The notes beneath the pieces are model-generated. The model was not told the origin of the DNA and ran no database searches. It saw only the letters and a program-made list of their open reading frames with translations. Shown here piece by piece: positions 27,240 through 36,029 of a stretch of DNA of 64,000 nucleotides. Origin of the DNA: Embleya scabrispora (GTDB lineage Bacteria; Actinomycetota; Actinomycetes; Streptomycetales; Streptomycetaceae); NCBI RefSeq assembly GCF_002024165.1, contig NZ_MWQN01000002.1, forward strand, positions 930,001-994,000. Reading direction: 5' to 3'. Within the stretch, counting starts at the first letter, position 1; each line of letters starts with the position of its first letter. Both the position numbers and the translations under genes were made by a program.

Positions 27240-27437
27240 ATGACCACGAGCGAATGGTTCAAGTCCAGTTACAGCAACCCGGACGTCAACTGCGTCGAGG
27301 GCGCCCGTTCTCCCGGCCACGCCATCGCCATACGCGACTCCCAGGAACCCACCAAGGGCACCTGCCTCTTCCGCGAAGCCACTTGGACCCCTTTCCTGAC
27401 CGCCCTGAAGACCACCGAGCCGCCGGCCCACACCTGA
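27240..27437 (+). CDS. DUF397 protein (copy 1)
   Basis: 65 residues. The family core is WFKSSYSNPDVNCVEGARS, then AIAIRDSQEP, and LFREATWTPFLTALKT. DUF397 proteins are partners or antagonists of the adjacent WhiJ-like regulator. The four-base spacing from the regulator stop indicates one transcript and coupled translation, since GGAG lies at the end of the regulator gene. Its paralogue at 56137-56328 differs mainly in the middle (LAPDDAISIRDSKAP), so partner specificity may reside there. Confidence 0.92.
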   Translation: MTTSEWFKSSYSNPDVNCVEGARSPGHAIAIRDSQEPTKGTCLFREATWTPFLTALKTTEPPAHT

Positions 27438-27590
27438 GAGCAGGGGTCGGGGGTGCGGCGGGGGTCGCGTCTGGGTGGGGAAGTACCCGACCGCCGGTGG
27501 TTACCCTGCGGCGTTTTCGGTGGGGTTGTTGCACCTGCCGTAGCGGCATGTGGTGTCGTCGAGGCACCACAGTACGAAAGGCTCGGTCCG

Positions 27591-28445
27591 ATGTACCCCT
27601 CCATCACGCCTCCCCGCCGGGTCAGGATCGGTGACGCCGCCGCGTTCGCCGGGACGACCCCGCGTGCCGTCCGCCACTACCACGGGATCGGCCTGCTGCC
27701 GGAGCCGGAACGAGGCGCAGACGGCCGCCGCCGCTACGGCTACGACGACATGATCCGCCTGCTGTGGATCCGCAGGATGGCGGCGGTCGGTGTCGGCCTG
27801 GACGACATGCGGACCGCCTTCGACGAAGCCCGGGACGAGGCCCGGGACATCCAGGAGATCCTGAGCAGCCTGGAGGAGACCCTGGCGGCGCGGGAGGCCG
27901 AAATCAAACGTCAGCGCGCGGCCGTCCAGCGCCTGCGAGCGCTGGGCAGCCCGCTGGGGCTGCTCTCCGAATTGGTCACGGACCGGCTCGGCCACCTGCC
28001 CCCGGGCGCACTGCGCCCCACCGACCTGAACACCCTGCTGGTCACGGAGCGAGTCTTCGGCCCGTTGGGCGCCGCCATCCAGGCCGGCGTGTTTATCGTG
28101 CTTGCCACCCACCCCGATCTGAGGGCCGAGGACGACCGTCTCGACGCCGCCGAGGCCGCCCTCGACGACGGCGTCGACCCCCACGACCCACGCGTCGAAG
28201 AACTCGCCGCCCAGCGATGCGCGCAACAAGTCGCCCTGGAACAGGCCATGGAGGCAGCCGGGCTCGACGCGGCGGAAGAAAAGCGCTTCGAGATCTACGA
28301 CGCCGACCTGACAGGAGAGGAGGACACAGGGATGAGCCCCTTCCAAGCGATCACCAAAATGCCCTACGACTTCTCTCCCGCCCGGATGCGCTGCATGGAA
28401 CTCACGGCACAACTCCTCGCCGACACCCACTCCGCAGACCACTGA
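27591..28445 (+). CDS. MerR family transcriptional regulator
   Basis: 284 residues from the ATG at 27591. The winged helix-turn-helix is RIGDAAAFAGTTPRAVRHYH plus GIGLLPEPERGADGRRRYGY (about 10-50). A dimer coiled coil follows (ILSSLEETLAAREAEIKRQR, about 92-112). The C-terminal 160 residues form a long helical effector domain with VFGPLGAAIQAGVFIVLAT, and no Cys metal site is apparent. It resembles streptomycete MerR proteins with organic-ligand C-termini. The frame is open further upstream to 27453, but that stretch is an Arg/Gly-rich run with no ribosome site. It stands alone, next to the large repeat array. Confidence 0.82.
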   Translation: MYPSITPPRRVRIGDAAAFAGTTPRAVRHYHGIGLLPEPERGADGRRRYGYDDMIRLLWIRRMAAVGVGLDDMRTAFDEARDEARDIQEILSSLEETLAAREAEIKRQRAAVQRLRALGSPLGLLSELVTDRLGHLPPGALRPTDLNTLLVTERVFGPLGAAIQAGVFIVLATHPDLRAEDDRLDAAEAALDDGVDPHDPRVEELAAQRCAQQVALEQAMEAAGLDAAEEKRFEIYDADLTGEEDTGMSPFQAITKMPYDFSPARMRCMELTAQLLADTHSADH

Positions 28446-28569
28446 TCGCCCGCGCCCGGAACCGAAGCACCCCGGCAGCCGGTCACGTCCATAAGACGCC
28501 TGTCCGGCCTGAACCAAGAGCGACGACACCACTGGCCTACGGGGGGATTCCGAACTGACCGCTCACACC

Positions 28570-31080
28570 CCAGCGAGACGCGCGCTGAGCTCGGCGAAAT
28601 CCGCGTGGCAGCGGCAGGGGCACGGTCGGTTCGCCGAGGGGCCTTCCGGAGTGGGTCGGGTGCGCGCGGCGGGGTTGCGTCTTGATCGGGGGCGCCGGTG
28701 CGGGTGGGGTCAGAGTTGCAGGGCCGGCCGCCCCCGGCGTTCGGGGCCCGGAGACCCGGGCGTTCCGGCGAGACGCGCGCGTTGGTCGGCGAAAACCGGC
28801 TGGCAGCGCTGGGTAGAGGGGCGAGCCGGGTCGAGTCCCCTGGCCGACCTTCCCGAGTGGGTCGAGTGCTCTCGGCGCGCGCCGCGCTTGTGGTTGCGGG
28901 TGGCCGGTGCGGGGCCGGTCCGAGTCGGTGATGGGCCGCCGCCAGCGTTCGGGGCTCCAAGACCCGAAGCCCCCGACGAGATCGGCGCGTTGCTCACCGA
29001 AAACCGGCTGGCAGCGGGGGGCAGGGGGGCGGGTCGGGTCGTGTTCCCCGGCCGGCCTTTTCGAGGCGGCCGGGTGTTTCCGGCGGGCGTTGCGCTCGCG
29101 GTTGCGGGTGGCCGGTGCGGGGCCGGTCCGAGTCGATGGTGGGCCGCCGCCAGCGTTCGGGGCTCCAAGACTCGGGAGTTCCGGCGAGATGGGCGCGTTG
29201 GTCGGCGAAAACCGGCTGGCAGCGGGGGGCAGGGGGGCGGGTCGGGTCGTGTTCCCCGGCCGGCCTTTTCGAGGCGGCCGGGTGTTTCCGGCGGGCGTTG
29301 CGCTCGCGGTTGCGGGTGGCCGGTGCGGGGCTGGTCCGAGTCGATGGTGGGCCGCCGCCAGCGTTCGGGGCTCCAAGACTCGGGAGTTCCGGCGAGATGG
29401 GCGCGTTGGTCGGCGAAAACCGGCTGGCAGCGGGGGGCAGGGGGGCGGGTCGGGTCGTGTTCCCCGGCCGGCCTTTTCGAGGCGGCCGGGTGTTTCCGGC
29501 GGGCGGTGCGCTCGCGGTTGCGGGTGGCCGGTGCGGGGCCGGTCCGAGTCGATGGTGGGCCGCCGCCAGCGTTCGGGGCTCCAAGACCTGGGAGTTCCGG
29601 CGAGACGCACGCTTTGCTCAGCGAAAACCGGCTGGCAGCGGCGGGCAGGGGAGCGGTCGAGTCGGTCTGCCGGGAAGCCTTCCCGAGGGGGCCGGGCGTT
29701 TTTGGCGGGCGGTGGGCGAGTGAGTGACGAAGGTTCACGAACCCGGATCGCGTGGGGTGTTGTTGCCTCAATGTGTAAGAAAACCGCAGGTCGGCGCGAA
29801 GGGGAAGCTGTTTCGGGTGCCTCGGGATCCGGTTTCGGTCCCGCCGGCGCCCGCCTGGCAGTTTCGGTCGTCCTCAACGGTCTGCGGGAGGCCGAAGCGC
29901 ACGCAACCGACTCGACCGGGCAGTTTCGGCCGCTCTGACCGGCGTCGAGAAGACGAGGCACACGAAACCGGCACTCGGCACCCGATCTTCCGTACCGACC
30001 ACGCGAAACCGCAGGTCACCAGACCTCAAGGCTGTGCACCACCCATCGCGATCCGGTTTCGAACCCCAACTCCTGCCGAAACACTCGGAATCCACTCGAG
30101 AACGCGCCTCGGGAGACCAACCCGACCCCTCCTCCGCTGCCAGCCGGTTTTCGCTGAGCAAAGCGTGCGTCTCGCCGGAGCTCCCGGGTCTCGGAGCCCC
30201 GAACGCTGGCGGCGGCCCATCACCGACTCGGACCAACCCCGCACCAGCCACCCGCAACCCAAAGCGCGGCGCGCGCCGAAACGCCCGGCCCACTCGGGAA
30301 GGCACCCCGGCGGACTCGACTGCACCGCCCTCCCTGCCCGCCGCTGCCAGCCGGTTTTCGCCGACCAACGCGCCCATCTCGCCGGAACTCCCGGGGCTTG
30401 GAGCCCCGAACGCTGGCGGCGGCCCACCATCGACTCGGACCGGCCCCGCACCGGCCACCCGCAACCGCGAGCGCAACGCCCGCCGGAAACACCCGGCCGC
30501 CTCGAAAAGGCCGGCCGGGGAACACGACCCGACCCGCCCCCCTGCCCCCCCGCTGCCAGCCGGTTTTCGGTGAGCAACGCGCCCATCTCGCCGGAGCTCC
30601 CGGGGCTTGGAGCCCCGAACGCTGGCGGCGGCCCATCACCGACTCGGACCAGCCCCGCACCGGCCACCCGCAATCACAAGCGCGGCGCGCGCCGAGAGCA
30701 CCCGACCCACTCGACAAGGCCGGCCGGGGAACACGACCCGACCCGCCCCCCTGCTCCCCGCTGCCAGCCGGTTTTCGGTGAGCAACGCGCCGATCTCGCC
30801 GGAGCTCCCGGGTCTTGGAGCCCCGAACGCTGGCGGCGGCCCATCACCGACTCGGACCAACCCCGCACCAGCCACCCGCAACCCAAGGCGCAACGCCCGC
30901 CGAGAACGCCCGGCCCACTCGGGAAGGCACCTCGGCGGACTCGACCCGACACCCGGTGCCAGCCTGTTTCGCCGACCAACGCGCGCGTCTCGCCGGAACT
31001 CCCGGGCCTCGGAGTCCCGAACGCCGGCGGCGGCCGAGCCACCGACTCTGACCGGCCCCATACCGGCCCCGTCCGGCCGA
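28570..31080. repeat. Mirror-symmetric array of about 11 copies of a 208-bp repeat
   Basis: The anchor GAAAACCGGCTGGCAGCGG occurs on the plus strand at 28791, 28999, 29207, 29415 and 29623, exactly 208 bp apart, with a degenerate copy at 28596. Its complement has matching anchor bases at 30152, 30359, 30568 and 30776 (207, 209, 208 bp apart), plus a degenerate copy at 30970. The arms face each other around about 29.89 kb. Variants appear in mirror order. Because 208 is not a multiple of three, reading frames rotate from unit to unit, so the long open frames here are not repeat proteins. No gene is supported anywhere in 28446-31342; 28446-28569 and 31081-31342 show nothing recognisable. Confidence 0.92.
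29728..30110. repeat. Central spacer of the mirror array, with its own short repeats
   Basis: The segment between the two arms is not the 208-bp unit. It holds a degenerate direct repeat with an offset of about 224 bp: AAACCGCAGGTC near 29782 and 30006, and GATCCGGTTTCG near 29826 and 30050. CAGTTTCGG occurs near 29859 and 29921. GAAACCG or its complement recurs several times. No open frame here has ribosome site, codon pattern or recognisable protein. Confidence 0.6.
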
Positions 31081-31342
31081 GGTGCAACGCCCACCGCAGG
31101 CACCCCGGCCCACTCGGTGCGGTGGCCCGGCCCGCCCCCGCCGCTCTTGGCGGCCTTGGCCTGTCGGTCGGGGTGCGGTCGGGTGCCCCGTTGGCCGACC
31201 GTGACGTCCACCGCCGACGCGCTGCGGAGGAGCGCTGTGTCCTTACCGGTTGCGGTGGTTGCGCGGTGCGGTGTGGCCATGTGTGGGGCCGGCCTTACGA
31301 ACCACCGGGTCGCCCGCGGCGTTGCTGCCGTGTTTCTTTGGG

Positions 31343-31735
31343 CTATCGGGTGAGTTGGGCTTGGAAGATGGCGGGGTTGAAGTATGCCTTGGCCTCGCGG
31401 ATCAAGCCGGTGGTGTCGTCGAGGTCGTAGATGTTGATGCCGGACCAGTTGACGGGTTTGCCGTCCGAGGTGACGGCGGCGCCGTACCAGGTGACGGCGA
31501 CGTGGTTGCCGACGGTGTGGGCTTGGGTGGGGGTCAGGCCCAGGAAGGGGTGGAAGTTGGGTATGACGGAGGCGATGAAGGCGTGGATGGCGGGGCGTCC
31601 GGTGATCGGCGGAGTGCCGATGGGGTCGTGGAAGACGCCGTCTTCGGCGAAGGCGGCGGCCCAGGTGTCGGCGTCGCCGTCCTGGGAGGCGCGGAAGAAC
31701 CGGAGGACGGCTGGGGGCATTGCCGGGAAGGTCAT
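31343..31735 (-). CDS. SnoaL/NTF2-like protein
   Basis: 130 residues, one cone-shaped NTF2-like domain: AVLRFFRASQDGDADTWAAA, FAEDGVFHDPIGTPPITGRP, AIHAFIASVIPNF, then VGNHVAVTWYGAAVTSDGKP and GINIYDLDDTTGLIREAKAY. Members act as small isomerases or cyclases, or as ligand-binding units. The gene lies 106 bp downstream of the MFS transporter in the same direction and may share its transcript, so a link to the TetR/MFS pair is possible. No catalytic residue can be assigned with confidence. Confidence 0.82.
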   Translation of the reverse strand: MTFPAMPPAVLRFFRASQDGDADTWAAAFAEDGVFHDPIGTPPITGRPAIHAFIASVIPNFHPFLGLTPTQAHTVGNHVAVTWYGAAVTSDGKPVNWSGINIYDLDDTTGLIREAKAYFNPAIFQAQLTR

Positions 31736-31841
31736 GAGGAATCCTTGTTGGTTGTTGGTTTTTGGTTGTGGCTTGCGGGTTGTAGGTCGTGTGGCGATGG
31801 GCGCGCGGGCGATGGGCGCGCGGGCGGTGGTGTCGGGGTCC

Positions 31842-33095
31842 TCACCGCGTTGCCGTTGTCGGTTGGGGAGCCGGCGGCTTTGCCGGTGCGCGGTTTCTGC
31901 CAGGGCGGTGTGAGGCGATGTGGATGGCCAGCACGATGGCGGCGGCGAGGGCGGCGAGGGTGCAGACGCCTGGCCAGCCCAGTCGGGTGTAGGTGTGGAC
32001 GCCCAGCCAACTGCCCGCGCTGCCGCCGAGGAACGAGCAGGTCATGTACGCGGTGTTGAGCCGGCTGCGTGCCTCTGGGCGCAGCGCGAAGATGCGGGCC
32101 TGGTTGGCGACTTGGCCGCATTGGATGGCGACGTCCAGCAGGAGCAGGCCGACCGCCAGGGCGGTGAGTCCGATGATGCCGGCGAGGGTTCCGAGGGTCA
32201 GGATCGAAGCGGCGGCGAGGGTGGCCAGGGCGCAGGCCAGGTTTACCCGGGCGGGGCCGTGGTGGTCGACCAGGCGTCCGGCGGCCGGGGCGTAGAACAT
32301 GCCGGCCGCGCCGATCAGGGCCAGTAGTCCGACCGTCTGGGTGTCCAGGTCGTAGCGGGGGCCGGTGATCAGCAGCGCGAGTGCGGTCCAGACGGCGCTG
32401 AAGGCGCCGAAGAGGATGGCCTGGTAGAGCGCGGAGCGGCGCAGAGCGGGCTCGGTGCGCAGCATGCGCAGGGTGTCCGCGAGCAGCGTCGGGTAGCGCT
32501 CGTGTCCGGACGCGGTGGTGGCCGGGAGGGCGCGGGCGAGGACGACTGCCAGGAGCGCGGTGAGTGCGGCGGCGATCAGGTACGGCGCGCGCCAGCCCAG
32601 GTGTTCGCCGGCGATGCCGCCGAAGGTGCGGGCCAGCAGGATTCCGCCGATCAGGCCGCCTTGCAGGGTGCCGATGATGCGGCCCCGGTGCTCGGGGGCG
32701 ACCAGGCCCGCGGCCATCGGCAGCAGCACCTGGGGGACGACGGTGGCGATGCCGACCGCGGTGCCCGCGGCGAGGAGTACGCCGAACGCGGGGGCGAGGC
32801 CCGCGACGAGCAGCGCGCACGCGGTCACCGCGAGCAAGGTGGTGATCAGCGGCCGGCGCGGCAGCCGGTCGCCGAGGGGGACCAGCAAGAAGATCCCGAG
32901 CGCGTAGCCGAGCTGGGTCAGTGTCGCCACCGCCGCCGCCGCGCCGGGGGTGAGGTCGAGGCCGTCCGCGACGAGCGGGCCGAGGGCCTGCGGGAAGTAC
33001 ACGTTGGCCACCGAGACGCCGCACGCCAGAGCCATCAGCAGGGACACTCGCCGGCGCGGCTCGCCGGCTGGTGAGGACCGATCGGTCGGGGACAT
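31842..33095 (-). CDS. MFS efflux transporter
   Basis: 417 residues and about 12 membrane helices. MFS marks: VSVANVYFPQALGPLVADGL in helix 1, LVPLGDRLPRRPLI (the loop 2-3 motif A), GIATVVPQVLLPMAAGLVAP, and the repeat in the second half PAAGRLVDHHGPARVNLACA. The ATG at 33095 has GGAGG six bases upstream; a GTG one codon earlier is less well placed. It diverges from a TetR gene with two inverted repeats between them, the usual layout of a repressed drug or metabolite exporter. Substrate unknown. Confidence 0.88.
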   Translation of the reverse strand: MSPTDRSSPAGEPRRRVSLLMALACGVSVANVYFPQALGPLVADGLDLTPGAAAAVATLTQLGYALGIFLLVPLGDRLPRRPLITTLLAVTACALLVAGLAPAFGVLLAAGTAVGIATVVPQVLLPMAAGLVAPEHRGRIIGTLQGGLIGGILLARTFGGIAGEHLGWRAPYLIAAALTALLAVVLARALPATTASGHERYPTLLADTLRMLRTEPALRRSALYQAILFGAFSAVWTALALLITGPRYDLDTQTVGLLALIGAAGMFYAPAAGRLVDHHGPARVNLACALATLAAASILTLGTLAGIIGLTALAVGLLLLDVAIQCGQVANQARIFALRPEARSRLNTAYMTCSFLGGSAGSWLGVHTYTRLGWPGVCTLAALAAAIVLAIHIASHRPGRNRAPAKPPAPQPTTATR

Positions 33096-33108
33096 CACAT
33101 TCCTCCAA

Positions 33109-33192
33109 TCGAACGAACCAGATAGTTCGAAAGCTGGTAAGAGAGCCTGGCACGCCGTCGCGCGCTCGTCAAACGAACCGGTTCCTTACAAT
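33109..33192. promoter_or_regulatory. Divergent operator/promoter region of the MFS and TetR genes
   Basis: Two inverted repeats share half-sites: GAAC-N6-GTTC (33115-33128), close to the MFS start, and the perfect GAACCGGTTC (33175-33184), close to the TetR start. TACAAT (33187-33192) is a -10 box ending seven bases before the TetR ATG, so that message is probably leaderless and the second palindrome overlaps its core promoter. Autorepression by the TetR protein is inferred. Confidence 0.6.
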
Positions 33193-33198
33193 CGCTCC

Positions 33199-33774
33199 AT
33201 GGCCTACGACTCTGCGGCAACCAAGGAACGCATCCTCGCGGCGGCGACCGCCGAATTCGCCGCGTACGGCGTCGCCGGCGCCCGGGTGGATCGCATCGCA
33301 GCCCAGGCCGAGGCCAACAAGCGGGCCATCTACGAGTACTTCGGCGACAAGCAGCAGCTCTTCGCAGCCGTCCTCGAACGGCTCATGGCCGACCTCGCCC
33401 GAGACGTCCCGCCCGGCGACGACGACCTGCCCGCCTACGCGGAACGCCTCTTCGACCACCACCGCGCCCACCCCGAGGCCCTGCGCCTGCTCATGTGGGA
33501 AGCCCTCGAACTCGGCGACCGGCCCGTCCCCGCCGAGGACGTCCGCACCCGTCACTACCAGGACAAGGCCCGGGCCGCCGCTACCGCACACCCCGACGAC
33601 GACCCGCGCAGCCGCCTCTTCTTCACCCTCGGCCTCGTGGCCTGGACGCTGACCATGCCGCACCTGCGGCGCATGATCCTCGGCCCCGACACGACCCTCG
33701 ACCAGCTCCGCCCCGCCATCGCCCACGCGGTCGAGGCGCTGCCCACCGAACGCACGCCGGACGAACCGGCGTAG
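33199..33774 (+). CDS. TetR family repressor
   Basis: 191 residues. The DNA-binding domain is KERILAAATAEFAAYGVAGA followed by RVDRIAAQAEANKRAIYEYF and GDKQQLFAAVLERL (about 8-60). The ligand domain is helical with a TetR_C type ending (FTLGLVAWTLTMPHLRRMIL). There is no ribosome site; a -10 box seven bases upstream indicates leaderless translation. It should repress itself and the divergent MFS gene, lifting repression when it binds the exported compound. Confidence 0.88.
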   Translation: MAYDSAATKERILAAATAEFAAYGVAGARVDRIAAQAEANKRAIYEYFGDKQQLFAAVLERLMADLARDVPPGDDDLPAYAERLFDHHRAHPEALRLLMWEALELGDRPVPAEDVRTRHYQDKARAAATAHPDDDPRSRLFFTLGLVAWTLTMPHLRRMILGPDTTLDQLRPAIAHAVEALPTERTPDEPA

Positions 33775-33912
33775 GGCTGCTCACGAATCCCGGCGGGCCG
33801 CCTCGCGATGCCGGGTGGTGCGGTGCGGTGCGGTGTGATGCGCCGCCTGAATCCCGGGTCGTCCCGCCCGAGTGGGGGGCGCTGGATGGGTGTACGCCAA
33901 CGCCAACGCCAA

Positions 33913-33952
33913 CGCCCCGGCCCCGACCGTCGAGACGGTCGGGGCCGGGGCG
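33913..33952. terminator. Bidirectional terminator between TetR and hyuB
   Basis: Two perfectly complementary 19-base arms (33913-33931 and 33934-33952; core CCCCGGCCCCGACCGTC) are separated by GA, giving a very stable hairpin between two convergent genes. The surrounding gap 33775-34146 otherwise holds only simple direct repeats, such as AACGCC three times just before the hairpin and CTCAAGTCCCAG twice near 34078-34100. Confidence 0.8.
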
Positions 33953-34146
33953 GGTTGCGGTTGTGGCCGGGCGGGGCCGTGCCGCGCCTCCCGATCGCGG
34001 AGAGAGGCGCGGCTGTTCGGGTTGCTCCTTCGGCATCGGCGGAGGGGCCGGGGCGGGCCAAGCGTGGATCCCAGCGACTCAAGTCCCAGCGGCTCAAGTC
34101 CCAGCCCCAGCCCCCGCCCCAGCCCCCGCAGCCCTCGACGCGCCGC

Positions 34147-36027
34147 TTACAGCAGGTCCACCGCCGCGTACGCCTGCCCACCCGACAGCAGCGCGTACCC
34201 CGGGCCGCGGTCGAAGAACGGCTCGACCTCCGGCCGTGCCGTGCGGATCGACTCCCGCAGCGCCTCCGTCGCCGCCTCGTCGACCGCCAACTCGTCGCCC
34301 TCGCCCGTCAGGACCACGCCGTAGTCGTCCGCCGCCGCCGCGCGGGAGACCTTGCCCCACCGGACGTCGCGCAGGACCGACTCGGTCTTGCGGTTGAGCG
34401 GGTCGCCCCACCCGCCGCCGCCGGTGGTGCGGATCCGGATCACCTCGCCGGCCTTGACCGGCTCGTCGTCGACCAGGCCCTCCATCTCGCGCTCGTTCGG
34501 GCCGCCCGGGTCGATCACGACCTGGAAGGGCCGGCCGGCCTTGCCGCCCTTGACGCCCCAGCAGGACAGGATCGAGCGGTCGGCGATCGACATGAACGAC
34601 GCGTCGAGCAACATCCGGATGTGCTTCTCGTAGCCGAGGCCGCCGCGGAACTCGCCCGGGCCGCCCGAGTCGGCCGCCAGGCCCAGGCGTTCGACCAGGA
34701 ACGGGAAGCGCGACTCGGTGAACTCGGTCGGCAGGTTGCGCGAGTCCGGCACGACGTGGATCGTGTCCTCGCCGTCCGCGTAGTAGCGCCCGCCCGAGCC
34801 GCCGCCGAGCACCTCGCGCATCAGGTACGAACGGCCGTCCGCGTCGTGCCCGTAGACGCCGGTGTAGCGGATCGTCTCCTGGTCGGCCGGCATCCGGCCG
34901 TCGACCGCCTTGGCCAGCACGCCGGAGAGCACGCCGAGCAGGCGCAGGATGACGAAGGTGCGTGCGTTGGTCGGCGCCGGGAAGATCGGCGTGAGCAGCG
35001 TGCCCTTCTCCGGGAACTTCATCTCGATCAGCGGCACCACGCCCTCGTTGACGTCGAGTTCGGCCATCCGCTCGGGGGTGTCCGCGAGGTTGCGCAGGAT
35101 CGGGGCGAGCCACTTCTTGAGGAAGTTGCCGTCCGCGTAGTCGCCGCAGTGGTTGATCGGGCCCTTGGCCTGCTTCGACGTTCCCGTGAAGTCGATCAGG
35201 ATCTTGTCGGGCGTCTTCGTCAGGGTGATCCGCTGCGTGTGCAGCATCGGCTCGTCCACGCCGTCGTGTTCGGCGTAGTCCTCCCAGACGTACTCGCCGT
35301 CGGGGATCTTGGACAGGATCTCGCGACGGTAGGTCTCGGTGGTCTTGTCCAGGATCGCGTCGAAGCACGCCTCGACCGTCTCGCGGCCGTAGCGCTCGAA
35401 GAGTTCGCCGAGCCGGCGCGAACCCATCAGGCACGCCGAGCACTCGGCGTCCAGGTCGGCGGCGAGCGAGTCGGGCATGCGCGAGTTGCGGGTCATGATG
35501 CGCAGCGCGGCCTGGTTCGGCACGCCCTGGTCCCACAGCTTGATCGGCGGGACCATCAGGCCCTCTTCGTACACCGTGGTCGCGCCCGAGGGCATCGACC
35601 CGGGGCAGCAGCCGCCGATGTCGTCGTGGTGCCCGAACGCCTGGACGAACGCGACCACTTGGCCGTCCGCGAAGACCGGGACGGTGACGCACAGGTCGGG
35701 CAGGTGGCCGATGCCGCCCTCCGACTCGTAGACGTCGTTGTGGAAGAACACATCGCCCGGACGCATCGTCTCCAGCGGGAAGTCCCGGGCGATGGGGTGC
35801 ACCAGCGCGGAGTACGAACGACCCGTGAGCTTGCGCAACTTGCGGTCGTGGATGCCCGCCCGGAAGTCGTGCGCGTCGCGGATCATCGGCGAGCGCGAGG
35901 TGCGCCCGATCGCGGTCTCGACCTCCATCTCGACCGAGGCGAGGGTGCCTTCGACGATCTCCAGGAGCACGGGGTCGACGCCGTGCAGCGCGTCCTGCGG
36001 GGTGGTGGCGGTGGTGCCGGCGCTCAT
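34147..36027 (-). CDS. hyuB: Hydantoinase/5-oxoprolinase B-type subunit
   Basis: 626 residues. HyuB features: LEIVEGTLASVEMEVETAIG near the start, MRPGDVFFHNDVYESEGGIG with HLPDLCVTVPVF, FGHHDDIGGCCPGSMPSGAT (probable metal-binding His/Asp/Cys block, about 130-150), INHCGDYADGNF, and the C-terminal IRTTGGGGWGDPLNRKTE. The subunit works with HyuA to hydrolyse cyclic amides (hydantoins, 5-oxoproline) with ATP. GGGAG lies before the ATG at 36027, only two bases beyond the hyuA stop, so the two are made together. A much longer in-frame reading to 38724 runs antisense through hyuA and is not real. Confidence 0.9.
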   Translation of the reverse strand: MSAGTTATTPQDALHGVDPVLLEIVEGTLASVEMEVETAIGRTSRSPMIRDAHDFRAGIHDRKLRKLTGRSYSALVHPIARDFPLETMRPGDVFFHNDVYESEGGIGHLPDLCVTVPVFADGQVVAFVQAFGHHDDIGGCCPGSMPSGATTVYEEGLMVPPIKLWDQGVPNQAALRIMTRNSRMPDSLAADLDAECSACLMGSRRLGELFERYGRETVEACFDAILDKTTETYRREILSKIPDGEYVWEDYAEHDGVDEPMLHTQRITLTKTPDKILIDFTGTSKQAKGPINHCGDYADGNFLKKWLAPILRNLADTPERMAELDVNEGVVPLIEMKFPEKGTLLTPIFPAPTNARTFVILRLLGVLSGVLAKAVDGRMPADQETIRYTGVYGHDADGRSYLMREVLGGGSGGRYYADGEDTIHVVPDSRNLPTEFTESRFPFLVERLGLAADSGGPGEFRGGLGYEKHIRMLLDASFMSIADRSILSCWGVKGGKAGRPFQVVIDPGGPNEREMEGLVDDEPVKAGEVIRIRTTGGGGWGDPLNRKTESVLRDVRWGKVSRAAAADDYGVVLTGEGDELAVDEAATEALRESIRTARPEVEPFFDRGPGYALLSGGQAYAAVDLL

Positions 36028-36029
36028 GT

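Noticed and set aside
28570-31080. CRISPR array or integron cassette array
   Set aside because: Units are 208 bp, alike over most of their length, with no unique spacers, no cas or integrase gene, and two opposite orientations.
31081-31342. Possible small gene between the array and the SnoaL-like gene
   Set aside because: No ribosome site, conserved peptide or stem-loop was found; open frames are accidental.
28446-31342. Transposon with terminal inverted repeats
   Set aside because: No transposase or remnant is present. The inverted structure consists of multiple internal units, not one pair of ends.
28537-31430. Long open frames over the repeat array (for example 28651-29727 and 29724-31430 on the plus strand, 28537-29961 on the minus strand)
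   Set aside because: The 208-bp period shifts the reading frame by one base in each unit, so successive units are read in different frames. There are no ribosome sites, and the peptides are Arg/Pro/Gly-rich GC artefacts.
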